7,638 nt of DNA from Anaerolineae bacterium (GTDB lineage: Bacteria; Chloroflexota; Anaerolineae; B4-G1). Below are positions 1-7,100 of this stretch, piece by piece. Position 1 is the stretch's first letter, and every line of letters starts with the position of its first letter. Below the pieces are notes generated by a model that was not told the origin of the DNA, ran no database searches, and saw only the letters and a list, made by a program, of their open reading frames with translations. Made by a program: the position numbers and the translations under genes. The stretch spans positions 1-7,638 of the forward strand of contig JADHWW010000193.1 of the NCBI GenBank assembly GCA_016783285.1. Reading direction: 5' to 3'.

Positions 1-138
1 AGCCAATGCATCAAGCTTTGATTCGGCTTCTAGATAAATTTCTAGGGCTTTTTCTTTTTCATCACGCATTTCCAATGACCATAATGCTTCTTCGATCTGA
101 TTTTCTATTTCTTCGATTTCCTTGGGTATTTCAACCAT
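1..138 (-). CDS. Partial small acidic coiled-coil protein (5' end only)
   Basis: An open frame starts at ATG 138-136 and runs off the left edge without a stop, giving 46 residues. The start is supported by a strong purine-rich ribosome binding site (AGGAGGAGGA, complement of 141-150) only a few bases upstream. The protein begins MVEIPKEIEEIENQIEEALW and continues with a heptad-like Glu/Lys/Leu/Ile pattern, so it is probably a long amphipathic helix or coiled coil. There is no signal peptide and no membrane segment. The stretch is clearly more AT-rich than the GC-rich genes to its right, which suggests a different origin. The helical pattern is faintly like the N-terminus of phage Gp157-type proteins, but that is only a resemblance and I do not assign a function. 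It lies 133 bases downstream of the permease gene, so it may be a separate unit. Confidence 0.6.
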   Translation of the reverse strand, partial: MVEIPKEIEEIENQIEEALWSLEMRDEKEKALEIYLEAESKLDALA

Positions 139-271
139 TTTCCTCCTCCTCATTAATGACACGAGCGTTACACTCACTCGGCCAATTCCAGAATAACGTT
201 GCCATTTGATGTTTTGACACTGATGTTCAGGGTGACAGGGACTGATCTGACTTTACATCAGTTGCTTGCTT
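139..271. other. Intergenic region with short repeats
   Basis: These 133 bases separate the permease stop from the next gene. They hold a direct repeat of TGATGTT (around 207-213 and 221-227) and an inverted pair ACTGATGT (219-226) and ACATCAGT (255-262) with a 28-base loop. There is no run of T in the gene direction, so I cannot call a rho-independent terminator. No convincing -35/-10 pair was found for the left-edge gene, although a promoter may well lie here. Confidence 0.35.
141..150 (-). promoter_or_regulatory. Strong ribosome binding site
   Basis: The complement reads AGGAGGAGGA, two to three bases upstream of the ATG at 138-136 when measured from its last G-rich unit and up to eight from the first. 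It fixes the start of the partial gene at the left edge and argues that this short AT-rich frame is real. Confidence 0.65.
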
Positions 272-1886
272 CTAACGCCTGATTTGCCGTGCTCGGCCCA
301 CAGCCGCCAACCCCAACAACAGAACCGTGCCACCCAGGTAGACAAGCGGCAAACCTCTCGCAATGGCCTCACTCGATAGTCCCATAAAGTCGAGAGCGGC
401 CAACCCACTGGCCGGGCCGATGTACCACCACACCACGTAGAGCGCCTCGAAGAACTTGGAGCTGCCGCTCCAGATCCCCAGTGTCAGGGCCAGCGTGGGG
501 ATAAAGAGCGCGGCCACGCCCCAGGCCAGGAGATGGGACCACTCGCCCGCCAGCAGCAGAGATACGCCCACGCCGCTCCCGGTCAACGCTGTGACGATGA
601 CGCCGGCCAGCCAGGTCGCCGGGAGCTGCCGCCGCAGCGGGTGGGGCGCCGAAAAGACCACTGCCTCGGTGTGGTGCTGTTTCTCCCGCGCGCCCAGTTT
701 GGACCAGACCAGCACCGGCCAGATCCAGGCGGCGAGCAGCAGCCCTTGAACATCGGAGGCGCTCAAGCCGGCGACGATCAGGCCCAGCGCGATCAGGTAC
801 CACCACCAGCGCAACCCTTTCAGCGTCAGGCGCAACTCGGCCAGGAGCACGCGGATAAACGACATCCGTCGCACGAACGGCGGCAAGGGGAGTCGGGGGA
901 GCGCGACGAAACGGCGCAGATCGAGCCTGGGGAAGCGCAGGGAACGGAGCAAGCATCCGCGTCACGATCCCATTGCGCCGCAGCGCCTTTGGTTTGCTGC
1001 GTGCCGGGTCAAAGCGGTCGAAAAAGAGCGCCGCCAGCAGCGCGACTCCCAACGCCACGCCCACCCAGAGCAGGCGTCCTAGGATGACGTCGGTCGTCCA
1101 CGCTACGCCCTCCCAGTGGAAAGTCTGGATCGGGCCCTGGGCAGGGGAGTAGCCGACCCCAAAGTCCAGATTCCGATCGGGGAAGGCGGCGTGCGCGGCC
1201 TGCCCCATACTGGCGCCGATCACCGTCGCGCCGAAGAGATCGTTGATCGGCTGCTCGATCACGCCCTGACTGCTGAACGTCGCGCCGCTCAGCGAGATGA
1301 TGATGGCGACGATGTAGAATGCAAAGTAGGCAATGTTCCCGAAACCACTGCGCAAGAACGGGATGGTCTCAAACAGAACCGCGACGGCGGCCACCAACGC
1401 CAGCGTGGGCAGCGCGACGAACAGGAACGGCGCTACAAGACCCCACACGTCCAGGCGCAGTACCTCGCCGCGGATAAACTGCATCGCGCCGGCGGCGAAG
1501 GCGAACACGGCAATGATCACCGCGAGAAAGATGAAATTGCTCACTGTCTTGCCCAGCGTGTAGAGAGGTTTGCGCAGCGGCGTGGTGGCGATGATCTGCC
1601 CCACGCCGGTCTCCCGATCGCGGGCGATACCGTTCTTGACCAGGTAGAAGCCGGGGAGCGAGAGCAGCATCGAACCCAGCAGCGCCACCACGCCACCGAT
1701 CCAGGCCGAGTTATAGACCCCCCGGACATCGCCCAGGTCTACCGTCAACATCCCCGATTCCGCCGGTGGGACGGCGCTGTAGCCGATATAGAGCATCACG
1801 CCCAGCGTGACGAGGAAACTGTAGCGCCGCGTGCGCTCCAGAAAATCGGCGCGGATAAGCTGACCGAGGATCCGTAGCCGCTTCAT
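272..1886 (-). pseudogene. ABC-2 type transporter permease, 12 helices, frameshifted in the middle
   Basis: The membrane subunit of an ABC transporter, partner of the ATPase just upstream. It starts at ATG 1886-1884, overlapping the ATPase stop as ATGA, behind a GGAGGAGGAG-type ribosome binding site (about 1888-1899). The first half (MKRLRILGQL...) has helices near residues 22-40, 60-84, 116-138, 148-172, 182-202 and 281-300, with a loop of about 80 residues before the sixth. The frame is then lost. The second half continues in another frame, clear from MSFIRVLLAELRL (ATG 865-863), with six more helices, and ends at TAG 274-272. The span is 1615 bases, one more than a multiple of three; removing one base would give about 537 residues. 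The first-half frame stays open to about 369 but is meaningless after 950. Each half has a cytoplasmic segment of the type RxRE...TTPLRK or REK...SAPHPLRR, suggesting a tandem duplication. Substrate unknown. It could be an assembly error or a real pseudogene. Confidence 0.8.
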
Positions 1887-2768
1887 AGCTCCTCCTCCCT
1901 GCCATCCCCAGCGATAAAGTACAGGTAGGCGTCTTCGAGCGTGGGCTCCACCGCTGCGGCCCCATCGCCTGGGGGCACAGGTGAGACGACGCGGGCGTGA
2001 ACGCCGTCGCTGCGGCGGGCCGTGCCGCCTACGAGCGCGCGCTGCTTGAGCGCGGGCAGTTCGGCGCTGGGCACCACCATCTCCCACACCTGCCCCTCTA
2101 CCGCCTGCAGCAGCGTCTCTGGAAGGGCGTGCTTGACCAGGCAGCCCTGCTTGATCAGCGCGATATCGGTGGCGACGGCTTCCACGTCAGAGACGATGTG
2201 CGTGGAGAGGATCACGATCCGCTCGCCGGAAAGATCCGACAGTAGATTGCGGAAACGCACGCGCTCCTGGGGATCGAGGCCCGCGGTCGGCTCGTCCACG
2301 ATGAGCAGTTGCGGATCGTTCAGCAACGCCTGCGCGATACCGACGCGCTGTTTCATCCCGCCAGAGTAGCCACCCAGCGCGCGATGGCGCGCTTCGCCCA
2401 GGTTGACCAGGTGCAGCAGTTCGTCAATGCGCCGCCGGGCGGCCTTTCCATCTAGCCCCTTGATGGCGGCCATGTATTCGAGGAACTCGACTGCGTTGAG
2501 GTTGGGGTAGACGCCAAAATCTTGCGGCAGGTAGCCCAGCACGGCTCGCAGTTCGTCCGGCTTCCGGGCGATGTCCACGCCGTTCCACGTCACTCGGCCC
2601 TCGGTAGACTTGGTGATAGTAGCGAGGATGGTCATCAGTGTGGACTTGCCCGCGCCGTTCGGCCCCAGCAGGCCCAACACGCCTGGGCCGAGTTCCAGGC
2701 TAAAGCCGCGCAATCCCCAGACCTTTCCATTGGTACAGTTTTCCGGCACCTTCGATGACGAGCTTCAT
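1883..2768 (-). CDS. ABC transporter ATP-binding protein (frameshift near its 5' end)
   Basis: The nucleotide-binding subunit that powers the adjacent permease from the cytoplasmic side. All ABC motifs are present, numbered from the GTG at 2749: Walker A GPNGAGKST (29-37), Q-loop LPQDFG (Q76), signature YSGGMKQ (128-134), Walker B LLIVDEP (D152, E153) and H-loop STHIVSD (H184). The order and the short C-terminal domain fit the drug/Na-exporter type of ABC-2 ATPases. The natural start is not the GTG: ATG 2768-2766 has AAAGGAG eight bases upstream and encodes MKLVIEGAGKLY, the expected first beta strand, but in another frame. The 886-base span is one base too long; dropping one base near 2728-2740 joins KLY to NGKVWGLRGFSLEL and gives about 294 residues. 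The gene starts 22 bases after the SpoIIM-like gene and overlaps the permease by ATGA, so they are co-transcribed. As written, only a start at GTG 2749, without a ribosome binding site, would yield protein, lacking the first strand. Confidence 0.85.
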
Positions 2769-2776
2769 ACTTGCTT

Positions 2777-2783
2777 CTCCTTT
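2777..2783 (-). promoter_or_regulatory. Ribosome binding site deciding the ATPase start
   Basis: The complement reads AAAGGAG, eight bases before ATG 2768-2766. The same heptamer precedes the two upstream genes of this operon at 7-8 bases. It shows that the ATPase begins at 2768 and that the in-frame GTG at 2749 is only the first start left after the frameshift. Confidence 0.75.
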
Positions 2784-2790
2784 CTGTGAG

Positions 2791-3396
2791 CTACAAGGTC
2801 ATAATCATGTACGCTTCCCGGGCGTTGGCGGCGAGCAGAACGGCGATTGCCAGGCCCAATCCAATCCACTGATCGAGGGTCAGAGAGAACTTTGGCTTGG
2901 GTGTAACAGCCGTATAAGTTGGTGGGATAAGCCGCGTGACTTCATACAAGTTGATCGAGTAAGTAGCCACAGCCACAAGCGTAAATGCGGCCATTTCGTA
3001 TAACCCCGTGCGCCCGAACACAGCCAGGGATGGCGCCATCCGCTCTGGTAGTTGGATTGAAAACGAGTTGGTGCCAAGGAAGGTGGCGTATAGTGTGAGC
3101 CAAGCTAGAGGGATGATGTATCCCAAGGGGAAGCCTTTATATCGATATATGCGGTTGGCCAGCACAATCAGTGATCCAGCCATTAGATTCATGGCCGCGA
3201 TCCGTAGCCACTCGGCGAGGAAGCTGCCTGCTGCCTCGTCTCCAACCAACATCGCACTCCCGGTGCGACCGCGCAGCACACCTTCTGGCAGGAACAAGTA
3301 GCTCAGCGTCCACGCCAACGTGAACAGTACAACGCCAAGCCCAAGCAGCGCCAGAAATCGGACGTACAACCTCTCGTGACAAAGTAAGCGTTTCAT
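2791..3396 (-). CDS. SpoIIM-like integral membrane protein
   Basis: A 201-residue membrane protein starting at ATG 3396-3394 (MKRLLCHERL), chosen because AAAGGAG (3405-3411) lies eight bases upstream; an in-frame ATG ten codons earlier has no such site. Hydrophobic segments lie near residues 12-36, 60-80, 88-108, 121-143 and 167-190. The central part, MNLMAGSLIVLANR followed by LGYIIPLAWL, FLGTNSF and RTGLYEMAAFTLVAVAT, resembles the stage II sporulation protein M (DUF95) pattern, in which an N-terminal helix is followed by a glycine-rich helix and a loop with a conserved small-residue/Glu motif before a helix. That match is by eye and moderate. It does not imply sporulation: SpoIIM-like proteins are widespread in non-sporulating bacteria. 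It sits second in an operon with an ABC ATPase and permease, so it may be an accessory membrane subunit of that transporter. Function not established. Confidence 0.75.
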   Translation of the reverse strand: MKRLLCHERLYVRFLALLGLGVVLFTLAWTLSYLFLPEGVLRGRTGSAMLVGDEAAGSFLAEWLRIAAMNLMAGSLIVLANRIYRYKGFPLGYIIPLAWLTLYATFLGTNSFSIQLPERMAPSLAVFGRTGLYEMAAFTLVAVATYSINLYEVTRLIPPTYTAVTPKPKFSLTLDQWIGLGLAIAVLLAANAREAYMIMTL

Positions 3397-3404
3397 CGTA
3401 AAGT

Positions 3405-3411
3405 CTCCTTT
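3405..3411 (-). promoter_or_regulatory. Ribosome binding site of the SpoIIM-like gene
   Basis: The complement is AAAGGAG, eight bases before ATG 3396-3394. It decides between this start and the in-frame upstream ATG at 3426-3424, which has only the end of a hairpin in front of it. Confidence 0.7.
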
Positions 3412-3428
3412 CGTAGAGTTTCTCAAGC

Positions 3429-3475
3429 CGTTGCCTTCCCGGAAACTCCAACTCCTGGTTTCCGGGAAGGCAACG
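3429..3475 (-). repeat. Perfect 18-bp hairpin inside the operon
   Basis: The arms CGTTGCCTTCCCGGAAAC (3429-3446) and its exact complement (3458-3475) enclose an 11-base loop. The hairpin starts seven bases after the stop of the glycine-zipper gene and ends 18 bases before the ribosome binding site of the SpoIIM-like gene. No T run follows on either strand, so it is not a classical rho-independent terminator. Its likely role is to protect the 3' end of the small upstream message or to lower read-through, letting the first gene be expressed more than the ABC genes. That role is inferred; the hairpin itself is plain. Confidence 0.8.
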
Positions 3476-3482
3476 TGTGTGA

Positions 3483-3695
3483 TTACTCGTCAGAACCTGT
3501 CTTGTGACGCCTTTGCGCATCTATCGCAGCGCCTATCACCAGGCCCACCGCAGTGCCGATAACGCAACCCCACGCTAGGTTCTCGAACAGCATTAGGCCA
3601 AAGATCATGCCGATGGCGGCCCCGATAGCCAGCCCAGCCCCCGCGTAATACACGGTCTTGCGGGACTTTTCTCCCTTGCTCGAATTCTGTTTCAT
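3483..3695 (-). CDS. Small glycine-zipper membrane protein
   Basis: A 70-residue protein starting at ATG 3695-3693 (MKQNSSKGEKSRKTVYYAGA) and ending at TAA 3485-3483. The start is chosen because AAAGGAG (3703-3709) lies seven bases upstream; the frame is open for another 23 codons, but those overlap the promoter. After a basic, hydrophilic N-terminus come two hydrophobic segments rich in spaced glycines: AGAGLAIGAAIGMIFGLMLF (about 18-37) and WGCVIGTAVGLVIGAAID (about 41-58). The GxxxG spacing is typical of glycine-zipper helices that pack tightly in membranes. A charged tail, RRHKTGSDE, follows. It is the first gene of the presumed operon and could be an assembly factor or small subunit for the SpoIIM-like and ABC proteins. 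No specific function is recognised. Confidence 0.75.
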   Translation of the reverse strand: MKQNSSKGEKSRKTVYYAGAGLAIGAAIGMIFGLMLFENLAWGCVIGTAVGLVIGAAIDAQRRHKTGSDE

Positions 3696-3702
3696 TTTTC
3701 TG

Positions 3703-3709
3703 CTCCTTT
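3703..3709 (-). promoter_or_regulatory. Ribosome binding site of the glycine-zipper gene
   Basis: The complement AAAGGAG stands seven bases before ATG 3695-3693 and picks this start over upstream in-frame codons. Confidence 0.7.
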
Positions 3710-3748
3710 CTGTTTGCTGAATATTTTCCTGCTCGATCTTGCACCCCC

Positions 3749-3757
3749 AGTATACCA
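3749..3757 (-). promoter_or_regulatory. Extended -10 promoter for the four-gene operon
   Basis: The complement reads TGGTATACT, which is the extended -10 form TGn followed by TATACT (five of six matches to TATAAT). No good -35 hexamer lies 16-18 bases further up; that region is occupied by a hairpin stem. Transcription would begin near 3741-3743 and give a leader of about 47 bases before the glycine-zipper gene. Placement between an upstream terminator-like hairpin and the first gene supports the call. Confidence 0.5.
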
Positions 3758-3758
3758 C

Positions 3759-3794
3759 AAACAACTCCCCGGCGCATCGGCCAACCGGGGAGTT
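3759..3794 (-). terminator. Rho-independent terminator-like hairpin
   Basis: Ten-base arms AACTCCCCGG (3763-3772) and CCGGGGAGTT (3785-3794) pair perfectly around a 12-base loop. In the minus direction the transcript continues UUGUUUGU, a fair U-rich tail, so it can end transcription coming from hsdR and the regulator stub just before the operon promoter. On the plus strand the stem is followed by TTTTGG, so weak action in the other direction is possible. Confidence 0.5.
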
Positions 3795-3798
3795 TTGG

Positions 3799-3843
3799 AC
3801 CTGGTCAGGTGGCTAGTCTTTTACCTGGTCGGGTGACCAGGTG
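3799..3843. repeat. Cluster of GACCAGGT palindromes with a 24-base period
   Basis: ACCTGGTCAGGTG (3799-3811) recurs as ACCTGGTCGGGTG (3823-3835), 12 of 13 identical and 24 bases apart. The second copy runs into GACCAGGT (3835-3842), so ACCTGGTC-GGGT-GACCAGGT is a perfect 8-base-arm palindrome; the first copy contains the smaller palindrome ACCTG-GT-CAGGT. The cluster covers the last codons of the regulator stub. It could be a set of operator sites, a decayed repetitive extragenic element, or a recombination scar. Confidence 0.6.
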
Positions 3844-4044
3844 CTTTGCACATTCCTGTTCGCACAGCAGCGTGGTCCTGCCAAACCTGTCCTGAGCGTA
3901 GTCGAAGGAGCCGGCCGGGGCGGAGACGAGCGTCAGTCTGCGGTGCAGGCCCGCGTTCAACCGCTCGATCAGGCGGGGGCGCGAGACCAATCCTGGTCGG
4001 ACGGGCGGGATGTAGAGTTTGGTGGTCAGGAGTGGCGTGGTCAC
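3805..4044 (-). pseudogene. N-terminal stub of a MalT/LuxR-type STAND regulator
   Basis: A 79-codon frame from GTG 4044-4042 to TGA 3807-3805. Its first 45 residues ([20 protein letters not shown], then [22 protein letters not shown]) match by eye the very conserved start of the large MalT-like, ATP-binding LuxR regulators, which normally run to about 900 residues. The P-loop should read roughly APAGFGKTTLL; here the eight residues SFDYAQDR are inserted after APAG, the lysine is replaced (FGRTTLL), and similarity ends at about residue 60. The remaining residues are read from the GACCAGGT palindromes. No sensor, helical-repeat or DNA-binding domain follows. The short AAGGA upstream is poorly spaced. 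It is most likely a dead remnant left by deletion or recombination next to the restriction locus; expression as a short peptide is unlikely to be useful. Confidence 0.75.
3886..3909. repeat. 24-base repeat inserted in the regulator P-loop
   Basis: The minus-strand sequence encodes SFDYAQDR and is exactly 24 bases (3909 down to 3886), sitting between APAG and FG of the Walker A loop. I recognise the core (CTTCGACTACGCTCAGGACA) as a short motif seen dispersed in many environmental bacterial genomes; only one copy is present in this window, so the repeat nature rests on memory and not on this sequence. Confidence 0.5.
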
Positions 4045-4102
4045 TTTTCCTTCGCTGCGGTTCGCGTCGAATCGGTTGGCGCAACCGCTTTTCCAACCGA
4101 CG

Positions 4103-7100
4103 TCAATCTGCGCCGGGCAGCCTTGCTTCCGCCTGCTCCTGGGCCCCACGCCCATATTGCTCAAAGAGCCAGTCGAAGAAACGCCGTTTGGCCTGCGGAT
4201 CGTCGGTGACCTTTTTGTAGAACTCGTAGTAATTGTCAATCATCTCGGCAAAGAGTTGTTCGGCGACCTGGTCAAAGGTGAGGCGGGCGGTCTCGGGTGG
4301 GTTGACCTGGCAACTCTTGTCGAGGGCAATGTCCCCCGCCAGTTTGCTCTGAAGATGGACGATGGCGGCCGGAGCGTCGCCGTTGACCCCTTCGCCGCCA
4401 AAGATGCTGTTGAGCGCCTCGATGATGACGGAGAGCGGGTCTTTTTCCTCCTCGTCCGCACCGCCGCAACCGGGCCGGCCCACGGGAGCCAGTTCGCTGT
4501 CGCCGCGCCGCAGCGCGATGTGGCCCCCAAAGGTGCGCTGCGTGCGGTAAAAGTCAACGGCAACCTTTTCGCGAATGTCGGGCGGCAAGTGGCTGCCCGG
4601 GATGGGGAGCCGGCGCAACAGGAAACGGTAAAAGTGAAAGCGCTTCTCCCAGTCGGTTTCGGCGAAAGGGAGCACCTGGGCCAGAAATGCGTAAAGGCGT
4701 ACAAAGTCATTGATGCGGCTGCGAAAGTCGCGCTGTTCCTCCTGGGGAGCGTAGGCCACGCGCCTGACCACCGGGGCCAGCAGCGCGTAGAGGGCGCCCA
4801 GATCCTGGTTCCGGCCTTTGAAGTAGAGTTCGACGAAACCGTCTATCTCCTCTTCCTCGTAAAAGTGATAGTCGTCCAATTCGGCCTGGAGTTGGTAGAG
4901 CACGTTGGGGTCGGTTTCTTCGCTCAGCAGGGTGGCTTCGTAGTAGGGTTCAAAGGACTTTTTGATGTGGTCGGCCTCGTTGACGAAATCGAGCGCCATC
5001 GTCTCCGTCTTGTGTGGATGAATGCGGTTGAGGCGGGAGAGGGTCTGCACCGCGTTGACGCCGCCCAGTTTCTTGTCCACGTACATCGTGTGCAGCAAGG
5101 GTTGGTCAAAGCCGGTCTGGAATTTGTTGGCCACGACGAGCAGACGGTACGCGGGCTTCTCAAAAGTGTCGGCGGTGACGCTCTGGGGGATGCGCACGCC
5201 GGCCGAGGCGGTGTTCATCCCCGTCTCGGTGTACTCGTTGTCGCCGTCCTTGACGCTGCCGGAGAAGGCGACCAGGGATTTGAATGGGTATTCATGTTCC
5301 CGCAGGTATTGATCCACGGCTAGTTTGTAGCGCACGGCGTGGAGGCGGGAGCGGGTGACGATCATGGCCTTGGCCTGGCCCGCGATGCGGTGGGCGACGT
5401 GGTGGGCAAAGTGCTCGATCATGATGGTGACTTTGCGGTTGATGGCGTGCTCGCCGAGTTCGACCAGGTGTTTGAGTTGCCGCTGGGCCTTTTTGCGGTC
5501 GTATTGGGGATCGTCCTCAATGGTCTTGAGCAAGCGCCAGTAGGACTTGAAGGTAACATAGTTTTCGAGCACGTCCAGGATAAAGCCCTCCTCGATGGCC
5601 TGGCGCATGGGGTAGAGGCTAAAGGGGCGGGGCTTGCCGTCGGGGCCGGGACTGCCAAAGAGTTGCAGCGTCTTGGCCTTGGGCGTGGCGGTGAAGGCAA
5701 AGGTGCTAACGTTGGGCAGGTGGCGGCGCAGCGCCATCTCGCGCACGAGCACGTCCTCCATATCCTCGACCGCGCCTGCTTCGGCGGCCTCGGCTTCCTC
5801 CAGGCTGCCGGCCTCGAGGGCGCGATGCAGGGCCTGGGTGGACGCGCCCGACTGGGAGGAGTGGGCCTCGTCCACGATGACGGCAAAGCGCCGGCCGGGC
5901 AGGTCGCCCACCTGGCGGGCGATGACAGGGAACTTTTGCAGGGTGGTGACAATGATGGGCTTGCCGGTTTCTAACGCCTCCTTGAGTTGCTGCGCGTCCT
6001 CGGTGATCGCTTTGACGACGCCGCGCGTCCTTTCGAACTGGCGCACGGCGTTCTGGAGTTGGCGGTCCAGGAGGCGCCGGTCGGAGATGACAACGATGGT
6101 GTCAAAGACCGGTTCGTCTCGCTCGTCGTGCAGGACGGAGAGTTGGTGGGCCAGCCAGGAGATGGTCATCGTTTTGCCGCTGCCGGCGCTGTGTTGGATC
6201 AGGTAGCGATGGCCGGGGCCGCGCTCGCGGGCGTCGGCCACCAGTTCGCGCACGGCGATCAGTTGGTGGTAGCGGGGAAAGATGAGTTTTTTCTTACCTG
6301 TTTTCTTGCCATCCTCGTCCAGTTCGTCGTACACGTGAACAAAGCGCTGGATCAGGTTGAGGACGCTGTCTGTGGCCCACATCTCTTCCCACAGGTAAGA
6401 GGTGGCGAATTTGCCGGAGGTGAGCGGTGGGGGCGGATTGCCCGCGCCGTGGTTGTAGCCCCGGTTAAAGGGCAGGAACTCGGCCTGCTCGTCTCGCAGG
6501 TGCGGGGTGACGTAGACCTCTTTATCGTCCACGGCAAAGTGGGCCAGGCAGCGGCCCGGCTTAAAGAGCGGCTCCTTGGACGAGCGATCCCTTTGGTACT
6601 GTTTGATGGCGTCCTGGACGTTCTGGCCGGTGAACTGGTTTTTCAGTTCGGCGGTAAAGATGGGCAGGCCGTTGAGCAAGAGGGTCAGGTCAATCTCGGG
6701 TTGGCCGGGGTCGCCCGCGGGCCGGTAGCGCAGTTGGCGCACGATGCTAAAGATGTTGCCCCGGTAGCGCTTTTGCTCGGCCGGGTTGAGCGTGGTGTTG
6801 GGGCGAAAGTGGGCCAGGCGGAAATGGCAACCCGAGTCCTTGAACTCGTGGCGCAGCGTGTAGAGCGTGCCCCGGCGCTCAATCTGTTGGGCCAGGCGCT
6901 GCGTGAAACGCCAGGCCGCCTCGGTGGGGTATTGTTTGACGTATCTGATCCAGGTACTGGGCTGGGTGGCCTGGATGAATTTGATCACCAGTTCAGGATC
7001 CATACACAGTCCCCGGTCATAGTCGGCCGGGGCGTGTTTGAGGTAGCCGTTTTTCTCCACCAAAACGCGCTCAATAATGGTCTCAAAGTTGCTTTCAGAA

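Noticed and set aside
6..209. Plus-strand 67-residue frame with Phe/Leu-rich sequence
   Set aside because: It is antisense to the left-edge gene, whose ribosome binding site is strong, and its hydrophobicity is the complement of Glu/Lys codons.
369..950. Continuation of the first-half permease frame as a long Arg/Ala-rich tail
   Set aside because: The residues lose all membrane character and read as low-complexity RRAGR-like sequence, while another frame in the same place encodes six clean helices.
860..961. Programmed ribosomal frameshifting in the permease
   Set aside because: No canonical slippery heptamer with a downstream stem was seen, and the neighbouring ATPase has an independent single-base defect, so indel error or decay is simpler.
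1116..1877. Plus-strand frame of 253 residues opposite the permease
   Set aside because: Composition is Arg/Gln/Asp/His-rich without domains, and it lies antisense to a clear membrane protein.
3799..3843. Possible CRISPR repeat pair
   Set aside because: Only two imperfect 13-base units 24 bases apart, with no regular repeat-spacer array and no cas genes.
4073..4099. Hairpin after hsdR (CGGTTG-GCG-CAACCG, or CGGTTGG with CCAACCG)
   Set aside because: The stems are only 6-7 bp and no U tract follows in the hsdR direction, so it is too weak to call a terminator.
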